A DNA stretch of 64,000 nucleotides from Ensifer adhaerens. GTDB lineage: Bacteria > Pseudomonadota > Alphaproteobacteria > Rhizobiales > Rhizobiaceae. The stretch covers positions 141,954 through 205,953 of the forward strand of contig NZ_LGAP01000007.1 of NCBI RefSeq assembly GCF_001270265.1, read 5' to 3'. Below are positions 8,970 to 17,338 of this stretch, one piece after another (the stretch's first letter is position 1; each line of letters opens with the position of its first letter). The translations under genes were made by a program, and so were the position numbers. The notes beneath the pieces are model-generated. The model was not told the origin of the DNA, searched no databases, and saw only the letters and a program-made list of their open reading frames with translations.

Positions 8970-9656
8970 GTGCGCCGTGCCGATCGTCTTTTCGATATCA
9001 TTCAGGCGCTACGCGGAAAGACGCAGCCCACGACAGCCGCTGCGCTGGCGCAAAAACTGGAAGTGACTACCCGCACCATCTATCGCGACATCGCGACCTT
9101 GCAGGCTCGTCGGATTCCGATCGAGGGTGAGCCTGGGCTTGGCTATCTGCTACGAAAGGGGTTTGATCTCCCACCCCTGATGTTCACGATGGAGGAAATC
9201 GAAGCCATCACGGTCGGAGCAAACCTCGTTCATCGCATTCGCGATCCGAAATTGCAGGAAGCGGCCGAAAGCGTTCTGAGCAAGCTTCAGCATGCCGTCC
9301 CGAAGGAACTGCGCTCTTATCTTGTATCTCCCCGGTTCTATGTATCGGAAGGGGACACGGTGCGACCTGGAGGGATCGAACTGCTCGACGTGCGCAATGC
9401 CATCCGGACATGTCGCAAAATCGCCATCACCTACATCGACGAGCAACAGCGCCGATCACGGCGCACGATCTGGCCTATCGCCACGGTTTACTATGTCGAT
9501 GTCACATTGATCGCCGCCTGGTGCGAGCTTCGCGGGGATTATCGCCATTTCCGGGCAGACCGTATCGTGCAATCAGAAGTGCTCGAAGAGCGGTATGCCG
9601 CTGATAGCAGCCCTATGATGGTCGAGTGGATGGCCAAGCGTTCGCAGAATTCCTAA
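8970..9656 (+). CDS. YafY-type HTH/WYL-domain transcriptional regulator
   Basis: 228 residues. The first 60 form an HTH_11 domain (RADRLFDIIQALRG, then KLEVTTRTIYRDIATL). A linker is followed by a WYL-like domain (about 140-220) carrying AITYIDEQQRRSRRTIWPI and the conserved CELRGDYRHFRADRI. Such proteins are ligand-responsive DNA-binding regulators. The start is a GTG with GGAG seven bases upstream. It is divergent from the DMT exporter, its most likely target. The ligand is unknown. Confidence 0.88.
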   Translation: MRRADRLFDIIQALRGKTQPTTAAALAQKLEVTTRTIYRDIATLQARRIPIEGEPGLGYLLRKGFDLPPLMFTMEEIEAITVGANLVHRIRDPKLQEAAESVLSKLQHAVPKELRSYLVSPRFYVSEGDTVRPGGIELLDVRNAIRTCRKIAITYIDEQQRRSRRTIWPIATVYYVDVTLIAAWCELRGDYRHFRADRIVQSEVLEERYAADSSPMMVEWMAKRSQNS

Positions 9657-9795
9657 GTTTAGCGACAAAATCGTCGGCGCTGATTTTGCAGGGGAATTTC
9701 TGTCGCAAAACCCGCGCGCAGAAGTCAGTCTTTTGCAAGGAAGTTTTGCGACACGTTCCATTTCCGTTTCGGCCGACAGACGTTTGGGTCCTTGA

Positions 9796-10005
9796 CTGTC
9801 AGGATATGTCGCCGAACTCGGAAGTGTGTTCCTCGCCGCCGATCTCGGCCTTGCGATCGAACCGCGCGACGATCACGCCGCCTACATCGCCTCCTGGCTG
9901 AAGGCATTGAAAAACGACAAGCGACTTGTGTTCCAGATGGCTGCCCATGCCGAACGGGCCGTCACCTTCCTGCACGGCGCAGACGGCCGGCAAGAACTCA
10001 AATGA
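9796..10005 (+). pseudogene. ArdC-like antirestriction protein, C-terminal remnant
   Basis: A 69-codon open frame ends at TGA 10003-10005 and matches the tail of ArdC-type zincin antirestriction proteins: VAELGSVFLAADLGL, then DHAAYIASWLKALKNDKR and AAHAERAVTFL. The N-terminal DNA-binding part and the metalloprotease HExxH are absent; a stop precedes the frame at 9793. Such genes travel on conjugative plasmids and protect incoming DNA. The fragment therefore marks former plasmid DNA next to the second 27-bp repeat. Confidence 0.7.
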
Positions 10006-10607
10006 AGACGTTGACGACCGCGCCGCCGTCTGAGCGGCAGAGAATGGGCGAGGGATATTCGAGCGCGCCGCCTCGTATCGTTGCACCGAATATCCCCACG
10101 GCTGCCACCGTGTGCCAGTATCTACTCTCCTATCGCGGCCGGCGCCATCCACTGAGCGAGGGATGGCCACAGAAACCCGGTGCGCTGAAAAAAATCGGCC
10201 CGCAGCCCCGGCTGCGGGGCGATCTTCGGACAGGTCCTCAGGGGCCGATCGTCGAAGTATCGGATCTATCACGACACAGTGCCGAGGGCTTCGGGATTTG
10301 GGATCTCATAGAAGCCCAAGGCGGGAGTACAACGACTACCGGGATCGAGGGGAATAGCCATCCCAAGGTCAAGCGGAGCGGCTTGCCGGGCCTAGGCTTG
10401 CCTAACGGAGAAGGCGCGACGATTGCCTCGGGCACCGTGCCGACAGGGACTGCGCAGGCACATCCTTTGCGCGCATTAATGGGAGGTATCGAACGTGATG
10501 CTGCTCCTGAATCTGCTTCAGGCTATGATATAGTATGATGTATTGCGCAGTAGCTTGATACGCTTTTCCATATCATCATTGCGCCTGCCTGCAGAACGGC
10601 CTATATA
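10006..10607. other. Plasmid-like intergenic region without a gene
   Basis: Nothing convincingly coding. It holds a strong hairpin at 10199-10218 (CCCGCAGCC-CC-GGCTGCGGG) and the second copy of the 27-bp repeat (10369-10395). After about 10520 the sequence becomes AT-rich, leading into the hipBA promoter with several ATGATA-like elements. Confidence 0.5.
10369..10395 (+). repeat. 27-bp direct repeat, copy 2
   Basis: Identical to 1027-1053 and in the same orientation. It lies about 250 bases upstream of the hipBA operon and 360 bases after the ardC remnant, in non-coding sequence. Confidence 0.75.
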
Positions 10608-10644
10608 TTATCCTATATATACAGTATCGGATGATACAGGATAA
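10608..10644. promoter_or_regulatory. Candidate hipBA operator/promoter
   Basis: TTATCC (10608-10613) and GGATAA (10639-10644) form an inverted pair of the TATCC...GGATA type bound by HipB proteins. Between them GTATC-GGAT-GATAC is a smaller perfect palindrome. The block overlaps the ribosome-binding region of the antitoxin gene, as expected for autorepression. The spacing between the outer arms is longer than the N8 of the E. coli operator, so the exact site is uncertain. Confidence 0.5.
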
Positions 10645-10648
10645 TGAT

Positions 10649-11239
10649 ATGGCATATAAGACCGAGCACATTACCCGGCAGATACGCGCGGCGCGCGAGG
10701 CCATGAAGATGAGTCAGCGCGAGTTAAGTACGCGCTCGGGTCTGACGCAAAGCCATATTTCCCAAATAGAACGGGGCACTATGGAGCCGGGGCTTTCCAG
10801 TCTCGTGGACGTAGCGCGCGCACTCGACCTCGAGATCGTCCTTGCTCCGAAAAAACTGATGCCGGCGATCCGTAACATCCTCGAGAGTGCATCGATCACG
10901 AGCGATACGCTGACATCGGACCAGCGCAAGCTGGTGGGACGTCTTGATCGGTGGTTGGCAAAGATCAGGGATAAGTTCGCCATCGCCTCGGAAGCAGATA
11001 CATTCAAAGACAGCCTCGCGCTCCTACGGCATTTGCCCCTGTCGGCCGACGAGCTGGACAGACTGAAGGACGCAACCGTTCACCTCGATCGCTGGCAGAC
11101 CGATCCACCGACCCGTCAGGAGCTAAGCGAGTTCGTTCGCGCGGTGAGGCAGCTGCGTAATTCGGCGGTGCATCGTGACCGCGATGACGCGGTTCCCCGT
11201 TCGGCTTATGCGCTGGATGAGGAGGACGATAATGGCTAA
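10649..11239 (+). CDS. hipB: HipB-like XRE-family antitoxin
   Basis: 196 residues. An N-terminal Cro/CI helix-turn-helix (about 8-62: IRAAREAMKMSQRELSTRSG, then SHISQIERGTMEPGLSSL) is followed by a roughly 120-residue extension absent from the short E. coli HipB. It binds DNA and should neutralise the HipA kinase encoded immediately downstream. The ATG at 10649 is preferred because AGGA lies seven bases upstream; an in-frame ATG at 10631 has no such site. The last eight bases overlap the hipA start, indicating translational coupling. Confidence 0.85.
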   Translation: MAYKTEHITRQIRAAREAMKMSQRELSTRSGLTQSHISQIERGTMEPGLSSLVDVARALDLEIVLAPKKLMPAIRNILESASITSDTLTSDQRKLVGRLDRWLAKIRDKFAIASEADTFKDSLALLRHLPLSADELDRLKDATVHLDRWQTDPPTRQELSEFVRAVRQLRNSAVHRDRDDAVPRSAYALDEEDDNG

Positions 11240-12461
11240 GGTCACGGTGTTGGATGTCAGGCTCTACGGCGAACCGATCGCGACCCTGACCAACCTGCAG
11301 GACGGACGCACCATCCTCGCTTTCAACGAGACCTATATCGAAGACGATAAACGGCCGACGCTCAGCCTTGCGTACAAAGACCCGTTCGGTGCCCTCATCA
11401 CCAAATCCCGGCCATACAACATGGTGGTGCCGCCGTTCTTTTCGAACCTGCTGCCGGAAGGACCGCTGCGCAGATATCTCGCCGATCGTGCCGGCGTCAA
11501 ACCGACGCGGGAGTTCTTCCTGCTCTGGATGTTGGGGCGCGACCTGCCAGGTGCTGTGACCGTGCATCCCGCCGAGGGGGACGATACGCCCCCGGATGAC
11601 GAGCGGGCCGACATCGAAGCACGGCCGAATGCGCTGCGCTTTTCGCTGGCCGGTGTGCAGCTGAAATTCTCGGCGTTCAAGAACGAGGGAAAGGGCGGTG
11701 GTCTGACCATTCCGGCCGAGGGCACGGGTGGCTCATGGATCGTGAAATTGCCGTCGCAGCAATATAACGGCGTGCCCGAAAACGAGTTCGCAATGATGAC
11801 GATTGCCCGCATGATGGGCATGGACGTACCCGAGATCCAGTTGGTCGACCTCGATGCCGTGAGCGGCATGCCCCAAGGCCTCGGCGAGCTGCATGGGCAG
11901 GCGCTGGCGATCAGGCGTTTCGATCGCACTTCGGATGGACCGGTGCACATCGAGGATTTCGCACAGATCTTCGGCGTATGGCCCGACGACAAATACCGTA
12001 AAGGCAATTACCGAATGATCGGTCGTGTTATGGGGATCGAGACGGGTGCAGCCGACGTAGCCGAGTTCGTCCGGCGCCTGGTGTTTAGCGCACTGATCGG
12101 CAATGGCGACATGCACCTGAAGAACTGGTCGCTCATTTATCCCGACCGGCGCACGCCAGCGCTTTCGCCTGCGTACGACCTGCTATCGACGATCCCCTAT
12201 ATTGAGGGCGAAGACACGGCGGCGCTAAACTTCTCCCGCACGAAGACTATGGCGGCCTTGTCGACAGACGAGCTTGCGCATCTGGCCGCCAAGGCGGAGC
12301 TGCCCGAAAAGCTGGTGCTCGACACGGCGCGCGAGACGGTCGAGCGTTTCAGGGCGGTATGGGAAACCGAGAAGAACAACCTGCCGATGGCCGCGAAAGT
12401 CCGCGACACGATTGATGCGCATGCACCGACGATCGAGCTTTATCGCGAGTTCACGCAGTAG
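11232..12461 (+). CDS. hipA: HipA-like serine/threonine kinase toxin
   Basis: 409 residues. An N-terminal HipA_N domain (about 10-110, with PFFSNLLPEGPLRRYLA) precedes the kinase fold. Visible kinase motifs are SLAGVQLKFSAF, SWIVKLPS, ENEFAMM, the catalytic loop NGDMHLKNWSL and the metal-binding SPAYDLLST. HipA kinases phosphorylate aminoacyl-tRNA synthetases or other targets and induce dormancy. The gene overlaps hipB by eight bases. All core residues appear intact, so the toxin is probably active. The target is not readable. The pair lies in mosaic DNA, where it could stabilise the replicon. Confidence 0.9.
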   Translation: MAKVTVLDVRLYGEPIATLTNLQDGRTILAFNETYIEDDKRPTLSLAYKDPFGALITKSRPYNMVVPPFFSNLLPEGPLRRYLADRAGVKPTREFFLLWMLGRDLPGAVTVHPAEGDDTPPDDERADIEARPNALRFSLAGVQLKFSAFKNEGKGGGLTIPAEGTGGSWIVKLPSQQYNGVPENEFAMMTIARMMGMDVPEIQLVDLDAVSGMPQGLGELHGQALAIRRFDRTSDGPVHIEDFAQIFGVWPDDKYRKGNYRMIGRVMGIETGAADVAEFVRRLVFSALIGNGDMHLKNWSLIYPDRRTPALSPAYDLLSTIPYIEGEDTAALNFSRTKTMAALSTDELAHLAAKAELPEKLVLDTARETVERFRAVWETEKNNLPMAAKVRDTIDAHAPTIELYREFTQ

Positions 12462-12509
12462 CTGGGACATGAGAAGGGTAGGGCGCCATCCGCAGATGTC
12501 GCTCTTCGG

Positions 12510-13244
12510 CTAGGCATTGACCGTGCCGAGCCGTGCCGCCCCGTGACGTAGGCGGACAAGGTCCGCTTCGCCGTGGAATGCAGGTCGTGCTCGAGGAGAG
12601 GATTTTGTCGTTAAGCGAATTGTTTCGCGAGCGGGCACGGCACCAAGGCCTCGAACTGAGGCGTCGGGCCCGTCGGCTCCCTTGGTCAATGGAGCGCGCC
12701 AGAACAGAAAGACGTTGTAAGTCGGCGGCCGGAAAGTGTTGTAGCCGCTGGGCACGACGCCGTCGTAGTCGGGAGAAAGCAGGAGATAGAGACCGCCCTG
12801 TCCCTTGTCAGGGCCGCCGACGCCGACGTCGGTCAGCGCCCGCTGCCAGAAATCCGTGAACATGCCGATCAGACCCGGAAGCGCGACGACGACCAGCGGG
12901 CCATCTTTTTTCAGATCAAGGTAGCTCTGCGCGTAGATGACGTCGGCGTTAGGCGTCGGAATGATCGCCTTGGCGTCCATCCGCTTCTTCCAGGTCGGCA
13001 GAATGTTATATCCGGAGCCGAACTTCGCTTCAGAGCCATCACGGATCGCGAGCATGTTCACGGCGGCTAAACCGCTGAGATAGACCTGCACGGCGCGCTG
13101 GAAGAAAAGTTCGTCGCGCAGTTCCTGCCGTGTCTCCTCGGTCGGGTATCCATTCGGAAAGGGCGCGTCGGCCAAGGCATAACCGACGCCCCACCAGAGC
13201 CGTTCACTGAACAGTAGCTCTCGGCGGATCAATTTGCTGAGCAA
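12510..13244 (-). pseudogene. Truncated DUF1254 protein
   Basis: The frame contains the DUF1254 core: RAVQVYLSGLAAVNMLAIRDG, then IIPTPNADVIYAQSYLDL, KDGPLVVVALPG and PTYNVFLFWRAPL. Homologues are exported proteins of about 450 residues with a signal peptide and a C-terminal DUF1214 domain. Here similarity ends near VRGL (about 12660) and the remaining 50 residues look like out-of-frame sequence, so DUF1214 is gone. Upstream the frame runs to a stop near 13290 without a signal peptide. Both ends are therefore missing and the gene is most likely dead. Confidence 0.75.
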
Positions 13245-13372
13245 TCGGGTGAAGTCGGCCTCGGATTTTCGCGTCGCCTCTTGTTTTCAATCGTTCATTG
13301 CAAGACGGAGCGTCACAAAGCTGTCATAAACGGCGCCAAGCTTCGGGTCGCATTTCATAGAGGCCGTGAAAG

Positions 13373-13885
13373 ATGGCAGAGCAATTCTCGCAGACATGGG
13401 ACGCCGTCCCACAAGATGCCGCCGGCTGTTCGCGAGTGCGCGTCGCACAGGCAGGTGCGATCTGCTATCGAATCTCAGTGGATAGTCCTCCCGAAGTGCT
13501 GCTTGTCGCGAGTCGCCGAAATGGTTGCTGGGGAATACCCAAAGGGCGCATCGAAATAGGAGAAACGTCTGGCGTGGCGGCTGCGCGGGAAGCGATGGAA
13601 GAGGCTGGCGTCAAAGGCCGCGTATCGAACGATTCGATTGGCTCGTTTGTCTACACGAAGGATAGCAGCAACCTTACCTATCACCTCGATGTGCATCTTC
13701 TCGAAGTTCGGGAAACGCTGTTGGATTTCCCCGAGAGACAGAGCCGGAAACTGCTATGGGCCCCGTTTGAAACGGCGCTTCAGGAAATCTTTCATCCCAG
13801 GCTCCGAGATCTGTTGCGGCTCCTCCCTGGCGAAATCCAGATGGGCTGCTTCGTCGGAGGCCTGCGATCACTTGGCTCGCCTTGA
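13373..13885 (+). CDS. NUDIX hydrolase
   Basis: 170 residues with an exact NUDIX box at about residues 59-81 (G-x5-E-x7-REAMEEAGV), which binds the metal and cleaves nucleoside-diphosphate-linked compounds. The preceding AQAGAICYRI and WGIPKGRIEIGE fit diphosphoinositol-polyphosphate or ADP-ribose type members. The final 20-25 residues do not look like the family and run into an MFS fragment, so the natural C-terminus may have been replaced. No clear Shine-Dalgarno sequence precedes the ATG. The preferred substrate is unknown. Confidence 0.85.
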   Translation: MAEQFSQTWDAVPQDAAGCSRVRVAQAGAICYRISVDSPPEVLLVASRRNGCWGIPKGRIEIGETSGVAAAREAMEEAGVKGRVSNDSIGSFVYTKDSSNLTYHLDVHLLEVRETLLDFPERQSRKLLWAPFETALQEIFHPRLRDLLRLLPGEIQMGCFVGGLRSLGSP

Positions 13886-14110
13886 TCGCACCTGTCGTTG
13901 TCTCGCTGATCGGCGCCTGGATTACGACTCATGCCGGCTGGGAATGGAACTTCTTCATCAACCTGCCGCTTGGCCTCCTCGGCGTCGTGCTGGTGGCCTC
14001 CTTCGTGCCGCATGCGGCAGATGAAGGCTTGCGGCCTTTCGATCTCGAGGTTTTCTGTTGACCGGCAGCGCGCTCTCGCTGACGCTCGCAGGGCTTGGGG
14101 CATCGCGATA
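13884..14110 (+). pseudogene. MFS (DHA2-type) transporter fragment
   Basis: About 75 codons match the TM5-TM6 region of drug:H+ antiporters: IGAWITTHAGWEWNFFINLP followed by LGLLGVVLVASFVP. The frame stops at TGA near 14058. The adjacent frame then continues with LLTGSALSLTLAGLG, the expected next helix, so there is a frameshift in addition to loss of both ends. It sits between the NUDIX gene and matC and has no function. Confidence 0.7.
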
Positions 14111-14354
14111 CCCTCGCTGGTTTTGCCTGCGGCGGTAAGGGACTTGCATCGCATCCTGTGCGATTTCGTGAGGCACCATAAGGTTCCCCGGGAGCCAAAT
14201 ACCAAGGAAAGCCGCGTCGCGCGATCGTCCAGCGGCATCGCCGTCGGCCTCCATCTGGACCGCGACCTGAATGACCAGTTCGCAGAGTGATCTTAGACAG
14301 CCGGCTAATTTCGCCCCCGGATGGCTTGTGCTTCCGGGGACGGCGGTCCTGCCC

Positions 14355-15701
14355 TCAGACGAGGCCGGGCACGACGAACACCGACCAGGCAACGATCGGT
14401 CCGATGATCGCGATCAGTGCACTGTAGACCAGCAGTTGCCGCAGCACCTGCTCGCGCTTGTCGTCCGGCGCGTTGGCGACGACGAGCGCGCCATTGGTGG
14501 AGAACGGGCTGGTGTCGACGATCGTCGTCGATATGGCGATTGCCGCCACGACGCCGATGGCGCTGATGTGCCCTTGCAGGAGGAACGGAACGGCGAGCGG
14601 GATGATGGCGCCGAGCAGCGCGGTCGATGAGGCAAAGGCCGAAACGATGGCGCCGGTGAAGCAAAGCAGCAGCGCCACCAGGAGCGGCATGCCAAGGTTC
14701 GATATGCCGTTGGCCACATAATCGACCGTGCCGGCCTTCTCCATGACGCCGACATAGGTGATGATGCCGGCGATCAGAAGCACGGTCGACCAGCTGACCT
14801 TGTCGATCGCCGCCTTCTGCGTCTTCGGCGAAATAAGGGCGAGGGCGACAGCTACGGTGATCGCGACCAAACCGACATTGAACTTGAAGACGAGCGCACC
14901 AATGCCGAGCGCCGTCAATCCCATCAAAGTGAAGACCTTTTCCGGGGTCAAGCGCAATGTCTGTAGAGTGTCCGCCGCCGTACCGTAGGCGTGCTCCCTG
15001 ATCGGCTTGGCAGGCGTGCCGCCATGGCCCCGGATCGACGCCGATACACCCTCGGGATGCAATTCAGGCAGAGGACCGGAGACCCCTTGTTTCTGCTTCA
15101 TGACGTGCGCGCCGCCGAAGACGAAGAAGACCAGCACGGCGATCGCCAGGTTGAAGAAGAAGCTGGAGAGGAACAGCGATGTCGGCGCGAAGGGCAGGCC
15201 GGCCTTGACGACAATCTGGTTGGTGATGCCGCCATAGACACTGATCGGCGAGAAGCCGCCGGCCTGTGCGCCGTGGATGACCATCAGTCCCATCATCACC
15301 GGATGGATGCGGTATTGCACGGCAAAGCTGAGCGCCACAGGGGCGAGGATCGCCACAGCCGCCGGTCCGAGTGCGCCAAAACCGGTGATGATGGCGGCCA
15401 CGACGAACATCACCCAGGGGATCCAGGCGACATGTCCGCGCACCAGCCGCACGGCGCATTCGACGAGCCAGTCGATGGTGCCGTTAATCTGCGCGATGGC
15501 GAAGAGGTAGGTGACGGCGACAAGCGTCAGGAACAGGTCGCTTGGGAAGCCGGCGAAAATGTCATTGGCCTTCATGCCGATGATCAGCGAGCCGAGCAGG
15601 AAGGTGCAGCCGAATGCCAGCGCACCCATGTTGATCGGTTGGACCGTCGCGATGACGAACATGGCGATAAGCAGCAGTATGGATAGGATTTCGATACCCA
15701 T
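14355..15701 (-). CDS. matC: MatC-like malonate/dicarboxylate carrier
   Basis: 448 residues, very hydrophobic, about 12 membrane helices. The first 150 residues resemble the MatC N-terminal domain (MGIEILSILLLIAMFVIATV, then GCTFLLGSLIIGMKANDIFAG), with the rest of the ion-transporter type. TSPFSTNGALVVAN near the C-terminus is a conserved substrate-site loop. In Rhizobium MatC imports malonate. Here it is the last gene of an operon whose first two genes decarboxylate malonyl-CoA and activate malonate, which strongly supports the assignment. A 104-base gap with a stem-loop separates it from matB, which may adjust carrier expression. Confidence 0.9.
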   Translation of the reverse strand: MGIEILSILLLIAMFVIATVQPINMGALAFGCTFLLGSLIIGMKANDIFAGFPSDLFLTLVAVTYLFAIAQINGTIDWLVECAVRLVRGHVAWIPWVMFVVAAIITGFGALGPAAVAILAPVALSFAVQYRIHPVMMGLMVIHGAQAGGFSPISVYGGITNQIVVKAGLPFAPTSLFLSSFFFNLAIAVLVFFVFGGAHVMKQKQGVSGPLPELHPEGVSASIRGHGGTPAKPIREHAYGTAADTLQTLRLTPEKVFTLMGLTALGIGALVFKFNVGLVAITVAVALALISPKTQKAAIDKVSWSTVLLIAGIITYVGVMEKAGTVDYVANGISNLGMPLLVALLLCFTGAIVSAFASSTALLGAIIPLAVPFLLQGHISAIGVVAAIAISTTIVDTSPFSTNGALVVANAPDDKREQVLRQLLVYSALIAIIGPIVAWSVFVVPGLV

Positions 15702-15761
15702 GATTCCCCTCCCTCCGACGCTTCCAGCGCCGGCAGCTAGTGTTCTTCAAGATTGGATTGT

Positions 15762-15793
15762 TCCCTGCGCCTTCCTCCCAGAGGGAGCAGGGA
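15762..15793. promoter_or_regulatory. Intercistronic stem-loop between matB and matC
   Basis: TCCCTGC (15762-15768) pairs with GCAGGGA (15787-15793), and inside it CTCCC pairs with GGGAG. There is no T-tract on the minus strand. It may stabilise or attenuate the mRNA between matB and matC. Confidence 0.4.
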
Positions 15794-15805
15794 CGGGTCA
15801 CGTCG

Positions 15806-17314
15806 TTATGTGTAAAGGTCGGCGTATTTCTGCCGCAGAACGTTCTTCTGGACCTTGCCCATGGTGTTGCGCGGCAGATCCTCGGTGAAGATGATGCGCT
15901 TGGGTTGCTTGTAGCGGGCGAGCCGGTCCTGGAGCGCGCCCAGGATCGCCTTTTCATCGAGCGTCGCGTCGGGCTTGCAAACAACGATGGCGGTGACGCC
16001 CTCGCCGAAATCGGGATGCGGAACGCCGATGACCGCGCTCTCGGCGACCCCCTCGAGCTGGTCGATCTCGCCTTCCACCTCTTTGGGATAGATGTTGTAG
16101 CCGCCCGAAATCACCAGGTCCTTGCTGCGGCCGACGATGTGGACATAGCCTTGTCCGTCGATCTTACCGAGGTCGCCGCTGATGAAGTAACCGTCGGCGG
16201 TGAATTCCGCGGCCGTCTTCTCCGCCATGCGCCAATAGCCCTTGAAGACGTTCGGTCCCTTGATTTCAATCATGCCGGTTTCTTCGGGTGCAACCTCGGT
16301 GCCGGTCGCCGGATCGGTGACGCGCACCGTCACGCCGGGCAGCGGAAAGCCGACCGTTCCGGCAATCCTATCTCCATCATAGGGGTTCGACGTGTTCATG
16401 TTGGTTTCGGTCATGCCGTAGCGTTCCAGGATCGCAAGACCGGTGCGCTTCCTGAACTCCACATGCGTTTCGGCAAGCAGCGGCGCCGAACCGGAGATGA
16501 AGAGGCGCATGTTCGCGACGGCCTGCCGGTCGAGGCGCGGGCTCTGCAGCAGGCGCACGTAAAAGGTCGGGACGCCCATCAGGAGAGTCGCCTGCGCCAT
16601 CAACGACACGACCTCGTCCGGGTCAAATTTCGGTAGCAGGAACATCGAAGCGCCGGCAAGCAATGTGACGTTGGTGGCGACGAACAGGCCATGGGTGTGG
16701 AAGATCGGCAAGGCATGGATCAACCGATCGTCAGCCGTGACGCGCCAGTAGTTGCGCAAGGTCAGCGCGTTTGAGAGCAGGTTGCCGTGGGTGAGCATCG
16801 CCCCCTTGGAACGTCCGGTCGTTCCCGACGTATAGAGGATCGCTGCCAGATCGTCGGCCGTGCGTGAGGCATCGACGAAGTCGGCTTGTTCGTCTCTCGC
16901 GAGATCGAGAAGCGAGCCGGTACCATCGGCGTCAAGGGTTTCGACAATCGCACCGTGAGGCTCGGCGATCGTTGAGACGCCTTCTCGGGCACTCGAGGAC
17001 ACGACAACCAGCCGCGGTTCGGCATCGCCGATGAAATAGTCGAGCTCGGCGAGCGTATAGGCGGTATTGAGCGGCAGATAAACCGCGCCTGAGCGAAGGC
17101 AGGCGAGATAGAGGATCAAGGCCTCGGAACTCTTGTCGACCTGCACGGCAACCCGGTCGCCTGGGCGGATGCCGAGCGTATCCATCGCGCTTGCGATACG
17201 GCCCGACAGATCGAGCGCATCCATATACGTCCAGGTACGGCCACCGTTCACCCGAATGAATGGCGCGTCACCCGATGCAGCGGCCCTTATGGCGTCGAAA
17301 AGATGGTTGCTCAC
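15806..17314 (-). CDS. matB: Malonyl-CoA synthetase
   Basis: 502 residues of the ANL acyl-CoA synthetase superfamily. Visible motifs are the phosphate-binding LYTSGTTGRSKGAM (about residue 160), ERYGMTETNM (about 295), GYFISGDLGKID (about 375) and a C-terminal catalytic lysine in PRNTMGKVQKN. It converts malonate, ATP and CoA to malonyl-CoA. The start is a GTG with GGAGGAGG directly upstream. It lies 24 bases downstream of matA and is followed by the malonate carrier, the classical mat arrangement. Length and motifs agree with Rhizobium MatB. Confidence 0.93.
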   Translation of the reverse strand: MSNHLFDAIRAAASGDAPFIRVNGGRTWTYMDALDLSGRIASAMDTLGIRPGDRVAVQVDKSSEALILYLACLRSGAVYLPLNTAYTLAELDYFIGDAEPRLVVVSSSAREGVSTIAEPHGAIVETLDADGTGSLLDLARDEQADFVDASRTADDLAAILYTSGTTGRSKGAMLTHGNLLSNALTLRNYWRVTADDRLIHALPIFHTHGLFVATNVTLLAGASMFLLPKFDPDEVVSLMAQATLLMGVPTFYVRLLQSPRLDRQAVANMRLFISGSAPLLAETHVEFRKRTGLAILERYGMTETNMNTSNPYDGDRIAGTVGFPLPGVTVRVTDPATGTEVAPEETGMIEIKGPNVFKGYWRMAEKTAAEFTADGYFISGDLGKIDGQGYVHIVGRSKDLVISGGYNIYPKEVEGEIDQLEGVAESAVIGVPHPDFGEGVTAIVVCKPDATLDEKAILGALQDRLARYKQPKRIIFTEDLPRNTMGKVQKNVLRQKYADLYT

Positions 17315-17338
17315 TTTCGCCTCCTCCGATCCTTGAAT

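Noticed and set aside
9792..10538. 248-codon plus-strand open frame
   Set aside because: Its translation is Arg/Pro-rich and unlike any protein; within it another frame carries the real ArdC tail.
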